From Rikenellaceae bacterium UBA1749 (GTDB lineage Bacteria > Bacteroidota > Bacteroidia > Bacteroidales > Rikenellaceae), in assembly GCA_002315675.1 (NCBI GenBank), contig DCHP01000112.1:1-15994 (forward strand): a DNA stretch of 15,994 nt, written 5' to 3'. Within the stretch, counting starts at the first letter, position 1. Each line of letters begins with the position of its first letter. Under the pieces are notes generated by a model. It saw only the letters and a list, made by a program, of their open reading frames with translations, did not search any database and had not been told where the DNA came from. The position numbers and the translations under genes were made by a program. Positions 1 through 8,585 of this stretch are shown here, piece after piece.

Positions 1-63
1 AAGAGCCTCAAGGCCAGAGCCTACGGGGACAAGAACATCACACTCAAAGGTGGACTCAAATAG
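1..63 (+). CDS. C-terminal end of an upstream gene (partial)
   Basis: An open frame enters from the left edge and ends at a TAG (61-63), giving the last 20 residues of a protein with a basic, glycine-containing tail ending in LKGGLK. Only 9 bases separate this stop from the helicase start at 73, so the two genes are probably co-transcribed. AddA-type helicases are often paired with an AddB-like or other PD-(D/E)XK partner encoded just upstream, so such a partner is a reasonable guess. The 20 residues carry no motif that would show it. Confidence 0.6.
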   Translation, partial: KSLKARAYGDKNITLKGGLK

Positions 64-72
64 ACTTTAGAG

Positions 73-3000
73 ATGAAGAACATAAAATACCTTAACGCCG
101 GTGCAGGTTCCGGCAAGACATATTTCCTTACCAACACCTTCGCAGAGCATGTGGAAAAGCATGAATGCACCCCCTCGGAGGTAATAATGACGACCTTCTC
201 CGAAAAGGCCGCCGCCGACATCAAGCGCAATGCCCGCATCCGCTTCCTTGAAAAAGGGATGTACTCCGAGGCCACTGAGCTTGATGCGGCATCCATCGGC
301 ACGGTCCACGCCATCGCCTACAAGTACATTCAGAAGTATTGGTATCTTCTTGGAATCAGTGCCATATGTGAGGTGATGAACGACGACAACAAGGAGGCAT
401 ACATCAATTTAACTCTCGGAGAATCCACCACCGCAGAGGATATCGCAAAATTCCGTTCATATGCCGAAACTGTTGACCTCAAAGAGATGATGTCATCCCG
501 TCTGGACTATGGTTTCTGGAAAAGAGCCGTCGCCGGAATCATCTCCAAGGCTGACAGCATGGGTATCTCGGACCTCTCTGAAAGTCACCGCAAATCCCTC
601 GAGCTTATCGATATGACCTGCCGTGGCAATGCGGACTACGTCATAATCCGTGACTGCGCTGACCGTATCTTCACCATCGCACAGAAGTGGCGCAAGCGCT
701 TCGAGCAGTACAAGAAAGACAACTCCATCATTGAGTACAATGACATGGAGAACTACTTCCTCGCTATGCTCAAGGAAGAGAAGTACAAGGTGGTCCGGGA
801 TGAAATCCGAGAGAGCATCAAGTATGTCTTCGTGGACGAGTTTCAGGATTCCAACCCCAAACAGCTCGAGATATTCGACCGTCTCAGTGACCTTGTCACA
901 AAAAGTTACTGGGTGGGTGATCCCAAGCAGGCAATCTACGGATTCCGTGCCTGTGACACCTCCCTTGTGCAGGCTCTGACTGACAATATCCGCGGCAAGG
1001 AGAAAGCCGGACAAAAGGGTTTCGAGACAGGCACTCTGGATGTTTCCAGACGATCTCTCAAACCTCTGGTGGACTTCACCAACGATATTTTCGTGAAGGT
1101 CTTCCCGGAGATTGACAAGAAGGATGTTGTTCTCAAACCGACTCACAGAACTGAGTCTCTCCCGGGTGGCATCCCCAACCTTCAGCACTGGAATTGCCCC
1201 CTGAAGCCCGGCAAAATCCTCAAGAGTGGAAAACCCGGAGCTCCCGGAGTGCCGAATAAAGAAGAGACCATTACTGCACTGGCTTCAGAAATCCGCCGTA
1301 TACTTGACGGCAGAGCTGACATCAAACAGGTCTTTGACAAGGACACGCGCATTCTCCGCAACATCAAGTCTTCCGACATCGCAGTTCTTTGTCGTTCAAA
1401 CAGCGACATCGAGAAGATTGCTGCAGAATTCACAAAATACAGAATTCCTGTAGTTGTCAAGAGCACTGCTGATGCATCCAAACTGGAGATTCGTCTGGTC
1501 CTGCTGATGCTCAACTATATCCTCGGTGACTCCAAACTGCTTACCGCCGAGCTTTCGAAGCTCTGCTGCGGACTTTCTCTCGGAGATATCCTCGGGAAGG
1601 ATTACGAAGAGCTCCAGAAACTTACAGAGTTCCTCCAGGAGTACCGTGATACCCTCTCTGACAAGGGTATTTCAAGCGTCGTCAGGGGGCTTGTCATCCG
1701 CATGAACCTGCTTGACACCTGCGCCAAGTGGGGTGAAGCCCAGAAAAGAAAGGACAACCTCATGGCTCTGATTCAGAACGCCAGGGATTACGAGGCAAAC
1801 TGTCTGACGCTCGGAGTGAGCGCCACAGTCGAAGGATTCATCTCTCAGATTGAGGCGGGAGAAATCAAGGTCGAGGGATATGCTTCTGAAGGCGTGAACA
1901 TTGTGACTTACCACGGCTCAAAGGGACTCCAGTGGCCGCTCGTCATTCTATTTTCCCTTAGCAATGACTTGCTCTCCGACAAACATATATCCAAGAGTTT
2001 TCTATGGGATGTAAGAGCAGTGCGCAAAACAGTTCCTACTGCCTTTAATTTTTATCCGGGGTATTACATCACCTATTCCCCTCGCCTGACTAATGACTAT
2101 GTCGGGAAACTCCCTGACGAAATGCGTAACGGCATAAATCAGATTGCAGGTACAGGCAATTACTCCGAATATATGGATGCCCAGATAAAGGAAGGCAGAC
2201 GCCTCTTGTATGTCGGCACCACCAGAGCCAGGGACATCCTTGTTGAAGTGGGGCAATTCGATGGAAGAGTCAAAGGTTGTAAATTTATTACAGACGTACT
2301 TTGTGGAGCCTATCCCGGCATAGGGTGGGAAGCCAGTATCGGAAAAAATTGGGCAGATGGGACCCTTCAGGAAATCTGGGGCCCCGGTTCACCTAAGTTC
2401 TTCTATCGAGAGATAGAAACCGAGGATGCACCATCTGAACCTCTTGCACAGACCTATGACTGTCTTGAAAAGCTTGAACCTTGCAGCATCAAGGAAGCTA
2501 AGAGGGTCTCCCCCAGTTCCCTCGGCGACGAAGATCTTGTCAAGGCCACAACCACGTCATGCCTCAATGATGACGGCCATCCGTTCCCTCAGCTCATCTC
2601 CAAGGCAATCAAAGCCAAAGATGATGAGGTCGGCACCTGCATCCACAACATCTTCGCTTCGTATGACTCGACGGTTTCAAGAACGGACAGCGTGCAGATT
2701 GCCGCCAAGACCATCGAAAGGCATGATCTGAAAGAAGTTCTCACAAGTCCTGATGCTGTCATCTCGTCCATCGAGACTCTCTACGAGTTTCTATCGAAGA
2801 CCTATGGCAAGGCCATCAGAATCGAGCACGAACTTCCGTTCAGAGAACTCCTTGGCGGGAAGATGACCATCGGTTCCATTGACCTGGTGTGGTTCATTTC
2901 CGAAAAGGAATGTATCCTGGTGGACTTCAAGAACCTTCCTCACGCTGACAGGGATGTGCTCAATCCGGAGAGCAAACGTTTCCTCGGGCACTACGCTCCC

Positions 3001-3105
3001 CAGCAAAGAGCCTACAGGGACGCTCTCACAAGAGGTGGTCTCACCGTCAGAGCAAGCCTTATCTACCTCTCGATGCAGGGGAAGGTCATAGCACTGAAGG
3101 CGTAG
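73..3105 (+). CDS. UvrD/AddA-type ATP-dependent helicase with C-terminal RecB-like nuclease
   Basis: This complete 1010-residue superfamily 1 helicase-nuclease is of the AddA/RecB type, which unwinds and degrades DNA from double-strand ends. Visible motifs, in order: Walker A GAGSGKT (residues 10-16); motif Ia around TTFSEKAA; Walker B DEFQD (255-259); motif III with GDPKQAIYGFR just after; a motif V-like TYHGSKGLQWP near 614; motif VI LLYVGTTRAR (711-720). The C-terminal third carries the RecB-family nuclease signature: GTCIH with H858, then D937 in GSIDLVW, D951-F-K953 and QQRAY (977-981). ATPase and nuclease both look intact. The length is somewhat short for AddA (about 1200). The reading frame is G+C richer than the genes from 3182 to 12969. 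On a mobile element such an enzyme could serve recombination, DNA processing during transfer, or defence; the context does not decide. The ATG at 73 sits directly before the first beta strand and is the natural start. Confidence 0.9.
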   Translation: MKNIKYLNAGAGSGKTYFLTNTFAEHVEKHECTPSEVIMTTFSEKAAADIKRNARIRFLEKGMYSEATELDAASIGTVHAIAYKYIQKYWYLLGISAICEVMNDDNKEAYINLTLGESTTAEDIAKFRSYAETVDLKEMMSSRLDYGFWKRAVAGIISKADSMGISDLSESHRKSLELIDMTCRGNADYVIIRDCADRIFTIAQKWRKRFEQYKKDNSIIEYNDMENYFLAMLKEEKYKVVRDEIRESIKYVFVDEFQDSNPKQLEIFDRLSDLVTKSYWVGDPKQAIYGFRACDTSLVQALTDNIRGKEKAGQKGFETGTLDVSRRSLKPLVDFTNDIFVKVFPEIDKKDVVLKPTHRTESLPGGIPNLQHWNCPLKPGKILKSGKPGAPGVPNKEETITALASEIRRILDGRADIKQVFDKDTRILRNIKSSDIAVLCRSNSDIEKIAAEFTKYRIPVVVKSTADASKLEIRLVLLMLNYILGDSKLLTAELSKLCCGLSLGDILGKDYEELQKLTEFLQEYRDTLSDKGISSVVRGLVIRMNLLDTCAKWGEAQKRKDNLMALIQNARDYEANCLTLGVSATVEGFISQIEAGEIKVEGYASEGVNIVTYHGSKGLQWPLVILFSLSNDLLSDKHISKSFLWDVRAVRKTVPTAFNFYPGYYITYSPRLTNDYVGKLPDEMRNGINQIAGTGNYSEYMDAQIKEGRRLLYVGTTRARDILVEVGQFDGRVKGCKFITDVLCGAYPGIGWEASIGKNWADGTLQEIWGPGSPKFFYREIETEDAPSEPLAQTYDCLEKLEPCSIKEAKRVSPSSLGDEDLVKATTTSCLNDDGHPFPQLISKAIKAKDDEVGTCIHNIFASYDSTVSRTDSVQIAAKTIERHDLKEVLTSPDAVISSIETLYEFLSKTYGKAIRIEHELPFRELLGGKMTIGSIDLVWFISEKECILVDFKNLPHADRDVLNPESKRFLGHYAPQQRAYRDALTRGGLTVRASLIYLSMQGKVIALKA

Positions 3106-3181
3106 AATTCCACTATCTTTGTGAAAGATAACCACAGACATCTCTACGGAGCTATCCTAAATTCAACGAAGTGTGAGAAAA

Positions 3182-3466
3182 ATGAAAAATTCAATAATAA
3201 CTTGTGGTGTGTTCTTTCTTGACACCATTGTAGTACGTGAATATCCCGAAGGTCCCTGTCGACAACGCCTGTATAATGATACGGAAGTCTTCTCTGAAGT
3301 TGGTGCTACCTGCGGGAACGTTACAACTATCCTTTCTTGGATGGGAAACAAAGTTTATCCCGTCGCTCATTTCGATTTATCAAAAGAAAAAACCGATAGG
3401 TTCTCATATATGTTTGAGAAGGCCATCGGCAAGGTTCAGTATAGGGATATTAAGGCTGTGGCTTAA
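3182..3466 (+). pseudogene. N-terminal fragment of a PfkB-family sugar/nucleoside kinase
   Basis: This 94-residue frame matches only the first third of a PfkB (ribokinase-like) kinase. It has an opening beta strand ending in a conserved Asp (ITCGVFFLDTIVV), then a small-residue stretch GATCGNVTTILSWMGNKVYPVAHFD, which corresponds to the GG..xNVA..L..LG...P+...D segment that binds the sugar. Full-length members run to about 300 residues and end with a GAGD catalytic motif, absent here. After about residue 70 the resemblance fades and the frame stops at 3464-3466. A GTG at 3173 could extend it by three residues; the ATG at 3182 is preferred. I read it as a truncated remnant without kinase activity, though a short expressed protein cannot be excluded. 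It sits between the helicase and a terminator, with no partner gene. Confidence 0.5.
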
Positions 3467-3608
3467 TTGATTTGTAGTTAAGATAGAACAATAAGAACCA
3501 TTGTAAAGTAATCTGTAATTAACCGCAGGATATTCACCTACGGGTATTTTTATTGCCCAATTTGGACAACACGTATTCCCTAATTAAATACCATCTCATA
3601 CTAAAAAG

Positions 3609-3636
3609 AAAACCTCCCACTTTAACGGAAGGTTTT
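3609..3636. terminator. Bidirectional intrinsic terminator
   Basis: A hairpin pairs AAAACCT (3609-3615) with AGGTTTT (3630-3636), and two further G-C pairs lie inside after one mismatch. On the minus strand the stem is followed by CTTTTTAG, and on the plus strand it runs into TTTTATTA, so it can end transcription from both sides. It lies between the kinase fragment (plus) and the SLOG gene (minus, stop at 3670), which converge here. Confidence 0.65.
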
Positions 3637-3669
3637 ATTAACATAATATGATTTTGTATTTGGCCGGCC

Positions 3670-4263
3670 TTATTTTGATATTTTAAATCGGTCCGTAAAA
3701 GCATCTCGGCCCTCTATCTCTTCTCCTTCCCGATAATGCATCCTAAATCCTTTTGGAGCAAGAACGCTGCATGGAATATGGAGTCGTTGAGAGGCTTTTA
3801 TTCCAAACTCATCAATGCCGGTTTGTCCACCAGAACGAATTTCGAGTATGTTTATACCGGCAGACTTCAAGGTTTTTAATATATAATAGATGACTTCTGC
3901 CGCATCTTCTTCTTTAATTGCGTATCGTTCTAATGTTATCATACTATTACCCGCAATGTTTAATTTAATGCCATCTTCTTTGAAATGTGTGTTGTTTCTC
4001 ATATAGTCAGCAAAACGGAGTGCTTTCATTTCCCAGAAATCGGGATTAGCATAGTTATTCCTAATTTCATCCGCATTTAACTGAAATCCAATATGTTTAT
4101 CACCCGCTGCCTTCTTTGTCGTAACTTCCCCCGGAGAATTGAAGTCTATTGCGAATGCAAGGGTGATATCAGACCATGCGGCATTTGCCCACGTTCTATG
4201 ACCATAGTTCCGTTTATCATCTTCAATAAAGAGAGGCTCAATATCATTTATCCATTTTTTCAT
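3670..4263 (-). CDS. YpsA-like SLOG (Rossmann-type ligand-binding) domain protein
   Basis: This 197-residue protein has a C-terminal SLOG domain. The key loop is SGGQTGID (144-151), followed by a helix and then IPCSVLAPKGFRM (163-175), the order seen in the YpsA/cpYpsA branch formerly called putative molybdenum carriers. SLOG folds bind nucleotide-derived or nucleobase-like ligands and are common in bacterial conflict systems and in polyvalent proteins of phages and conjugative elements. The N-terminal part has NAAWSDITLAFAIDF (27-41) and NIAGNSMITL (102-111), a second alpha/beta segment that I recall accompanying this SLOG type in Bacteroidetes phage and element proteins. No membrane segment or catalytic motif is visible. 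It starts 25 bases after the AAA+ gene stop on the same strand, so the two probably form an operon. It may sense a small molecule for the ATPase or the divergent protease; that is inference. Confidence 0.7.
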   Translation of the reverse strand: MKKWINDIEPLFIEDDKRNYGHRTWANAAWSDITLAFAIDFNSPGEVTTKKAAGDKHIGFQLNADEIRNNYANPDFWEMKALRFADYMRNNTHFKEDGIKLNIAGNSMITLERYAIKEEDAAEVIYYILKTLKSAGINILEIRSGGQTGIDEFGIKASQRLHIPCSVLAPKGFRMHYREGEEIEGRDAFTDRFKISK

Positions 4264-4288
4264 ACTGATATTCCTTTTTTCTATGCAT

Positions 4289-6079
4289 TTATAAATTGAA
4301 TCCTACCTTTTTGTAATGACTGTGTTTCAGGGTTTCTTCATCACAATATTTACAGAGTTCTCCAAAACCTGCATGGTTGCCATTGATAATATATTTAATC
4401 AAGGCTTTACGATTAATGTTTTCAATCTGCCCTCCGGAGAAATCATATGTCTCGGCCAGCATGTCACATTCCTCATCAGATAGGTGCGGCAGCATATGCT
4501 TCCAAATTTTCTCTCGCACTTTCTCTTCTGGATGTTTGAGCTCCAGTTTGAACAGAAACCTCCTGTCAAATGCCTGATCCAGGTTGTTTTCAAGATTTGT
4601 CGTCGCAATCATGATTCCATCAATTGCTTCCATCTCCATAAGAATTATGTTTTGGAGGGTGTTGTTAAGTTTATCCACGCTCATCTCGGCATCCTTCATT
4701 CTTGTTCCGAAGATAGCGTCAGCCTCATTGAAAAGAAGAATGGGGCAGCGTTCGCTGTGCTGGACAGTGTTTCTATAGCTGCAGAATAGGCTTCGGATCG
4801 CCTTCTCTGAATCTCCCACCCACTTTGATTTCAGCTGAGACACATCGACTGTAAATATGTCACGACCGGTTATCCTTGCCAGTTGAAAACAAAGCTCTGT
4901 TTTCCCAGTACCGGGTGGGCCGTAAAGCAATATGTTAATACCCGTCCTTATTCCCTGTTCCTTGAGTCTGGTCTGAATCTTCATGAAGTTTTCTTCAGAC
5001 AACACTTCGGAAAGCCTCTCAACTTGTTCATTTTCTTGTGCATTGAAGAAAAGAATCTTTTCAACAATGAGATTATGGTCCGTCATTTCAGGACATGGTG
5101 CAGTACTGTCATGTATCTGGATGTTCAACTCAGAAAGGAACTCCTTTATTGTATCTGTATTGAGGCAGATCCGACTTGAATCAACTAAACCATCATCAGA
5201 ACAGAATTCCACGAGGTGACTCTTCTGTAGGGGTGTGTCTTCATTCATGATACGGCGTTCAATCATCTTATCATCGCAGTCATCACTCAACAACTCAAGT
5301 ATTTTCCCGATCCTGACGTGATTGTCCCCATGACTGACGCATCTATGACACATATACATGAATATTGAAAAGCAATAGTTCGACATCAGGCCATGTTCCT
5401 TCACCTTGCTGCAGAATGTAGAATGAGGATTATTGTTGACGAGACTCTCAAGTTCTTCTGACAGTCTGTCGAAACTCAGGGAATCAGAAAAGAACTCTGA
5501 GAACAGATACCTCATCCTTGTAAAGATTTCCTCGGTGCTGACATTGATAAATTCCGGAACCTTGAACTGTACATTGTTGACCATTGCCTCCGCAGCATCC
5601 TCATATATCTGGTAAAATCCCCCAAAACCGTCTTTGGCAATAATTCGTACAATGTGTTGTCTTGACAGGTTTTCGATATCCGTACGAAGCATGGACATCT
5701 CGATATTGGTGATATTCAGTCTTTTTACAAGTTCTTTTGTGGTTGTCCTTCCGGAAAAACCCGCTTCCTCCGCAATGACAGACATAAGAACACTTTGAAT
5801 GGGAGAGATCGAAAACATCTGTCCAAGATATGAAATTTCTCTGTCCAAAATTTTCTGAACCTCCGTGATGGATTTCTCTTTATCAAGGACTTTCACGACC
5901 ATGTTCATGCAGAACAAGGATGTAAATTCTGACGTATTCTGCGCTGACTCCTTAATACATACTGTTTCTGCTGCGGCATCCTTCCCAGCCAGAACTTCTT
6001 CTATATCATTCATATCGATTCTGTTTTGTACAGACAAATAGTGTGAAGTTGTTTCATCGTTAGGAATTTTATGGGACAA
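4289..6079 (-). CDS. AAA+ ATPase with N-terminal winged-helix-like region
   Basis: This 596-residue protein has one AAA+ module in its C-terminal third: Walker A GPPGTGKT (387-394), Walker B-like CPILLFNEAD (445-454), a sensor 1 Asn near 495 in IATTN, arginine-finger candidates in DRRF (505-508), and a sensor 2-like helix after FSGGQIENI. The order suits a hexameric remodelling ATPase of the FtsH/spastin-like type. Walker B has Asn (N451) where Asp is usual, but the catalytic Glu (E452) is kept. Residues 90-165 (SISPIQSVLMSVI to the helix before IVRIIAKDG) look like a winged-helix segment, and the middle is helical and unassigned. The start is a TTG at 6079; an in-frame ATG lies at 6013 (residue 23). 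The gene is divergent from the sigma-metallopeptidase gene and precedes the SLOG gene in the same operon. Such ATPases usually remodel or deliver partner proteins. The partner here is unknown. Confidence 0.85.
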   Translation of the reverse strand: MSHKIPNDETTSHYLSVQNRIDMNDIEEVLAGKDAAAETVCIKESAQNTSEFTSLFCMNMVVKVLDKEKSITEVQKILDREISYLGQMFSISPIQSVLMSVIAEEAGFSGRTTTKELVKRLNITNIEMSMLRTDIENLSRQHIVRIIAKDGFGGFYQIYEDAAEAMVNNVQFKVPEFINVSTEEIFTRMRYLFSEFFSDSLSFDRLSEELESLVNNNPHSTFCSKVKEHGLMSNYCFSIFMYMCHRCVSHGDNHVRIGKILELLSDDCDDKMIERRIMNEDTPLQKSHLVEFCSDDGLVDSSRICLNTDTIKEFLSELNIQIHDSTAPCPEMTDHNLIVEKILFFNAQENEQVERLSEVLSEENFMKIQTRLKEQGIRTGINILLYGPPGTGKTELCFQLARITGRDIFTVDVSQLKSKWVGDSEKAIRSLFCSYRNTVQHSERCPILLFNEADAIFGTRMKDAEMSVDKLNNTLQNIILMEMEAIDGIMIATTNLENNLDQAFDRRFLFKLELKHPEEKVREKIWKHMLPHLSDEECDMLAETYDFSGGQIENINRKALIKYIINGNHAGFGELCKYCDEETLKHSHYKKVGFNL

Positions 6080-6110
6080 TCTGACTTATTTGTGTTCAAG
6101 TCATTGCTCT

Positions 6111-6143
6111 ATATTGATACTGAAAGCGTGAAAATATCAATAT
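6111..6143. promoter_or_regulatory. Inverted repeat in divergent promoter region (candidate operator)
   Basis: ATATTGATA (6111-6119) and TATCAATAT (6135-6143) are perfect 9-base inverted arms with 15 bases between, and their centres are 24 bases apart. They lie in the 136-base gap between the minus-strand AAA+ gene and the plus-strand sigma-peptidase gene, where a shared operator would be expected. The winged-helix region of the ATPase or the sigma-like region of the fusion are possible binders. No convincing promoter boxes were found beside it. Confidence 0.45.
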
Positions 6144-6215
6144 GATTTTTCAATTCTATTGCACAGGAGAAAAAGATAATGTAATTTCATACGGGAAAAC
6201 CAAATACATGCAATT

Positions 6216-8564
6216 ATGAAAGAGCTTAAAACTCACAGAGAAGATCCCCTTAGCCAAGAAGAATTCTCAGACTTTTTATCCGGTGGGGACAAATACGTGC
6301 CAAAAATGCAACAGCTTATTGGCTCTGTAGTTGAAAACACTTGGAGCGGGTTGCCTAAATGTGAAAAGCCTGAGGTCATCCAAAGGCTTTTGGAAACTGC
6401 TCTATCAAAGGGTAGTCATTATCTGAAGCAATTTACTCCTGACAGGGGATCACAGTTCGGTTCATATCTCTATACCTGCATGAAGAATGAAGTACATGCA
6501 ATGCAGAGAAAGAGGAACAAGAATCTGGAAGACTCATGCAGTGATAACATGGACTCCATACCATCATCTTCGGTGCGAGAATCATTGCCTGACGGCGGTT
6601 TGATCAAAGAGGAGTCAGATACAAGAATTGAAATATTCCTGCATGACGTGATAGAGTGGATGGAAACATTGAAGCCTCTCCAGCGAAAAGCACTTCAAGC
6701 AAAATGGGGAATAGGTCTTAGTGAAGAAGAGGAATGTAAACTTGAAGAAATCCGCAATCGGCCGAATCATAGGGAAGGCTGTGAATATTCAGCATTCCTT
6801 CAGGAAAGCTATGGGTTGACACCAGTTAATGCCCGTCAGAAACTCAACGAAGCTCTCACAAAATTTAATGAGTATTGTGGTCAGAAATACCACAAGAGCA
6901 AACGTTCAGTGTATGCTAACCTTATTGGGACGGGGTTTCTCACAAAAGACACACAAGCTGCTCAGGGAGTCAATTTGCCTGACATTTCAGAATTTACTGA
7001 TGAAGAATGTGCACAGATATTCTTATCCATAGCCTCACATTTTTGTACTCCTACACAATACATTAAACCGGAATTATCTGCAGAAAGCACATATCAGCTT
7101 ACAGAGAACCAGGAAATTCTCTTTTCCGAAATAGAAGGTAGGCGAATGCCTTTCAGGGGTTTCTATAATTTTGCTGAACTCAGAGCAATCAGGAGAATTG
7201 GATTACGGATTGTTAATTGGAACGAATTTGATTATATTATTGCAAGAGATATTTCAGACAACAATGAGTGTATTGAACGCATTAATAAGAAAATAAATGA
7301 AGGAATACCCTTATCTGATAAAGAAAAAGCCATTTGTGAATCCGAAATCTCATATACACATATAAGAATCCTTAAATCACTAAAAGAAAGATTACCAAGA
7401 CTTCTTGGATTGTATACGCCACGATATCCTTTATCCGGAATGCCCTGTATTTATCTGTTCAAGGACAACATAGAGAGGCACTCAAGGGCAAAAAAACAAG
7501 ATCCGGATGTTGTATCAGCATATGTTTATGTTCACGAACTGATGCACGCATATTACGATTCGATAAATCGAATAGGATACAATTCGGTCAGGGAACTTGA
7601 GGAGTCATTTGCCGAATATGGTATGTTGTTTTTCCTAAACCATATTCAGGGAACCCTTCCTGCTTCTGTCTACAATGTGGCTGAAAGTGCAGTCCAATCC
7701 AAATGGATTGATGGACCAAAGGAATATGGTTTTGGAATAAAATTGAAAGAGAAATTCGGTCTGAATGATTCACAATGGATAGACAGATATCGAATGATCT
7801 CCAATTGGATTGAATATGACGATGATGTACGTTATTTTACATCTTGGTTGAAAATAAAAGTAAATAATGTGGATACAATAAAACGGATTCAAGAGAAGGT
7901 TTATAATATTCTGAAGAAGGAAAGGGTCCAGCCTAAAGAAGGTCATGGTTATAGCATCAACCAGAATGATGAAAATATAGGTAATCTGTCTCTATTTGTT
8001 AGAAATAATCGAGTATCCACACTTCTGACCCCGAGAAGAATAATTACTGACACGAATCTTGACCGTCTTGCCTTCAGAGTTCTTCATATGGCAGATCTTG
8101 AAAGAAAACACGTACAAGTAGTTACCGATTCTACTTCTGCTCTTAATTATATCTCTTATGAAAGTGACCAAAATCATATCCGGATTCCTGTCGCAGACGA
8201 ACGAACTCGCGCAGCCGAGCCAGATCGATGGATGGGAGAAAGCTTGTTTATTGACCACAAGAAATGGTATTTACGACGTGGATGGGTTGATAAGATGACA
8301 TCCATGGAGGATTGTACGATAAGTTGGGCAATAGCAATACTAAATGATGAGTATATTTATTCTATAGGGTTAGTTAATGGCAAAAAGGGTCCAAAGATTA
8401 TTACAAATGCGAGATATAACGGAAACGACCTCAATAATGACCCGGTTTGGAACAGGGCACAGTTTTATGTTATTAAGGAAAGTTTTGGACAATCCAAAAT
8501 ATACTCCATTTACGGAGATATCTATATTAATGAGATTGAGTTACTTGATATGATTACAAATTAG
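6216..8564 (+). CDS. Sigma-70-like region fused to an HExxH zinc metallopeptidase
   Basis: This 782-residue protein shows two recognisable parts. Residues 55-103 read like sigma-70 region 2: FTPDRGSQFGSYLYTCMKNEV, followed by a basic QRKRNKN tail. Residues 143-220 read like region 4: a helix with LKPLQRKALQAKW, then SYGLTPVNARQKLNEAL, close to the usual sigma recognition-helix pattern. From about 230 the protein changes. V-H440-E441-L-M-H444 is a gluzincin-type zinc site, and ELEESFAEY (460-468) supplies a third acidic ligand candidate (E463 or a neighbour). Residues from about 560 to 782 form an unassigned C-terminal part with no membrane segment. The likely role is a protease whose action is coupled to promoter recognition, or a sigma-derived DNA-binding platform carrying a protease. 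Substrate is unknown. It diverges from the AAA+/SLOG operon and precedes two small paralogues by 21 bases. The ATG at 6216 is the first good start; an upstream ATG at 6208 hits a stop at once. Confidence 0.72.
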   Translation: MKELKTHREDPLSQEEFSDFLSGGDKYVPKMQQLIGSVVENTWSGLPKCEKPEVIQRLLETALSKGSHYLKQFTPDRGSQFGSYLYTCMKNEVHAMQRKRNKNLEDSCSDNMDSIPSSSVRESLPDGGLIKEESDTRIEIFLHDVIEWMETLKPLQRKALQAKWGIGLSEEEECKLEEIRNRPNHREGCEYSAFLQESYGLTPVNARQKLNEALTKFNEYCGQKYHKSKRSVYANLIGTGFLTKDTQAAQGVNLPDISEFTDEECAQIFLSIASHFCTPTQYIKPELSAESTYQLTENQEILFSEIEGRRMPFRGFYNFAELRAIRRIGLRIVNWNEFDYIIARDISDNNECIERINKKINEGIPLSDKEKAICESEISYTHIRILKSLKERLPRLLGLYTPRYPLSGMPCIYLFKDNIERHSRAKKQDPDVVSAYVYVHELMHAYYDSINRIGYNSVRELEESFAEYGMLFFLNHIQGTLPASVYNVAESAVQSKWIDGPKEYGFGIKLKEKFGLNDSQWIDRYRMISNWIEYDDDVRYFTSWLKIKVNNVDTIKRIQEKVYNILKKERVQPKEGHGYSINQNDENIGNLSLFVRNNRVSTLLTPRRIITDTNLDRLAFRVLHMADLERKHVQVVTDSTSALNYISYESDQNHIRIPVADERTRAAEPDRWMGESLFIDHKKWYLRRGWVDKMTSMEDCTISWAIAILNDEYIYSIGLVNGKKGPKIITNARYNGNDLNNDPVWNRAQFYVIKESFGQSKIYSIYGDIYINEIELLDMITN

Positions 8565-8585
8565 TTTTTTTATTGAAAAATAATT

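Noticed and set aside
493..1188. A 231-codon open frame on the minus strand
   Set aside because: It lies wholly inside the helicase gene, opposite its conserved Walker B and motif III, and its translation shows no family features. It is an antisense shadow.
3114..3130. TATCTTT/AAAGATA hairpin with a 3-base loop just after the helicase stop
   Set aside because: The stem is A+T rich and no T run follows on either strand, so it is not claimed as a terminator.
6216..8564. ImmA/IrrE-type anti-repressor peptidase
   Set aside because: The HExxH site and the later acidic FA segment are similar in style, but the protein is much longer, has a sigma-like rather than an Xre-like N-terminal part, and no Xre regulator gene is nearby.
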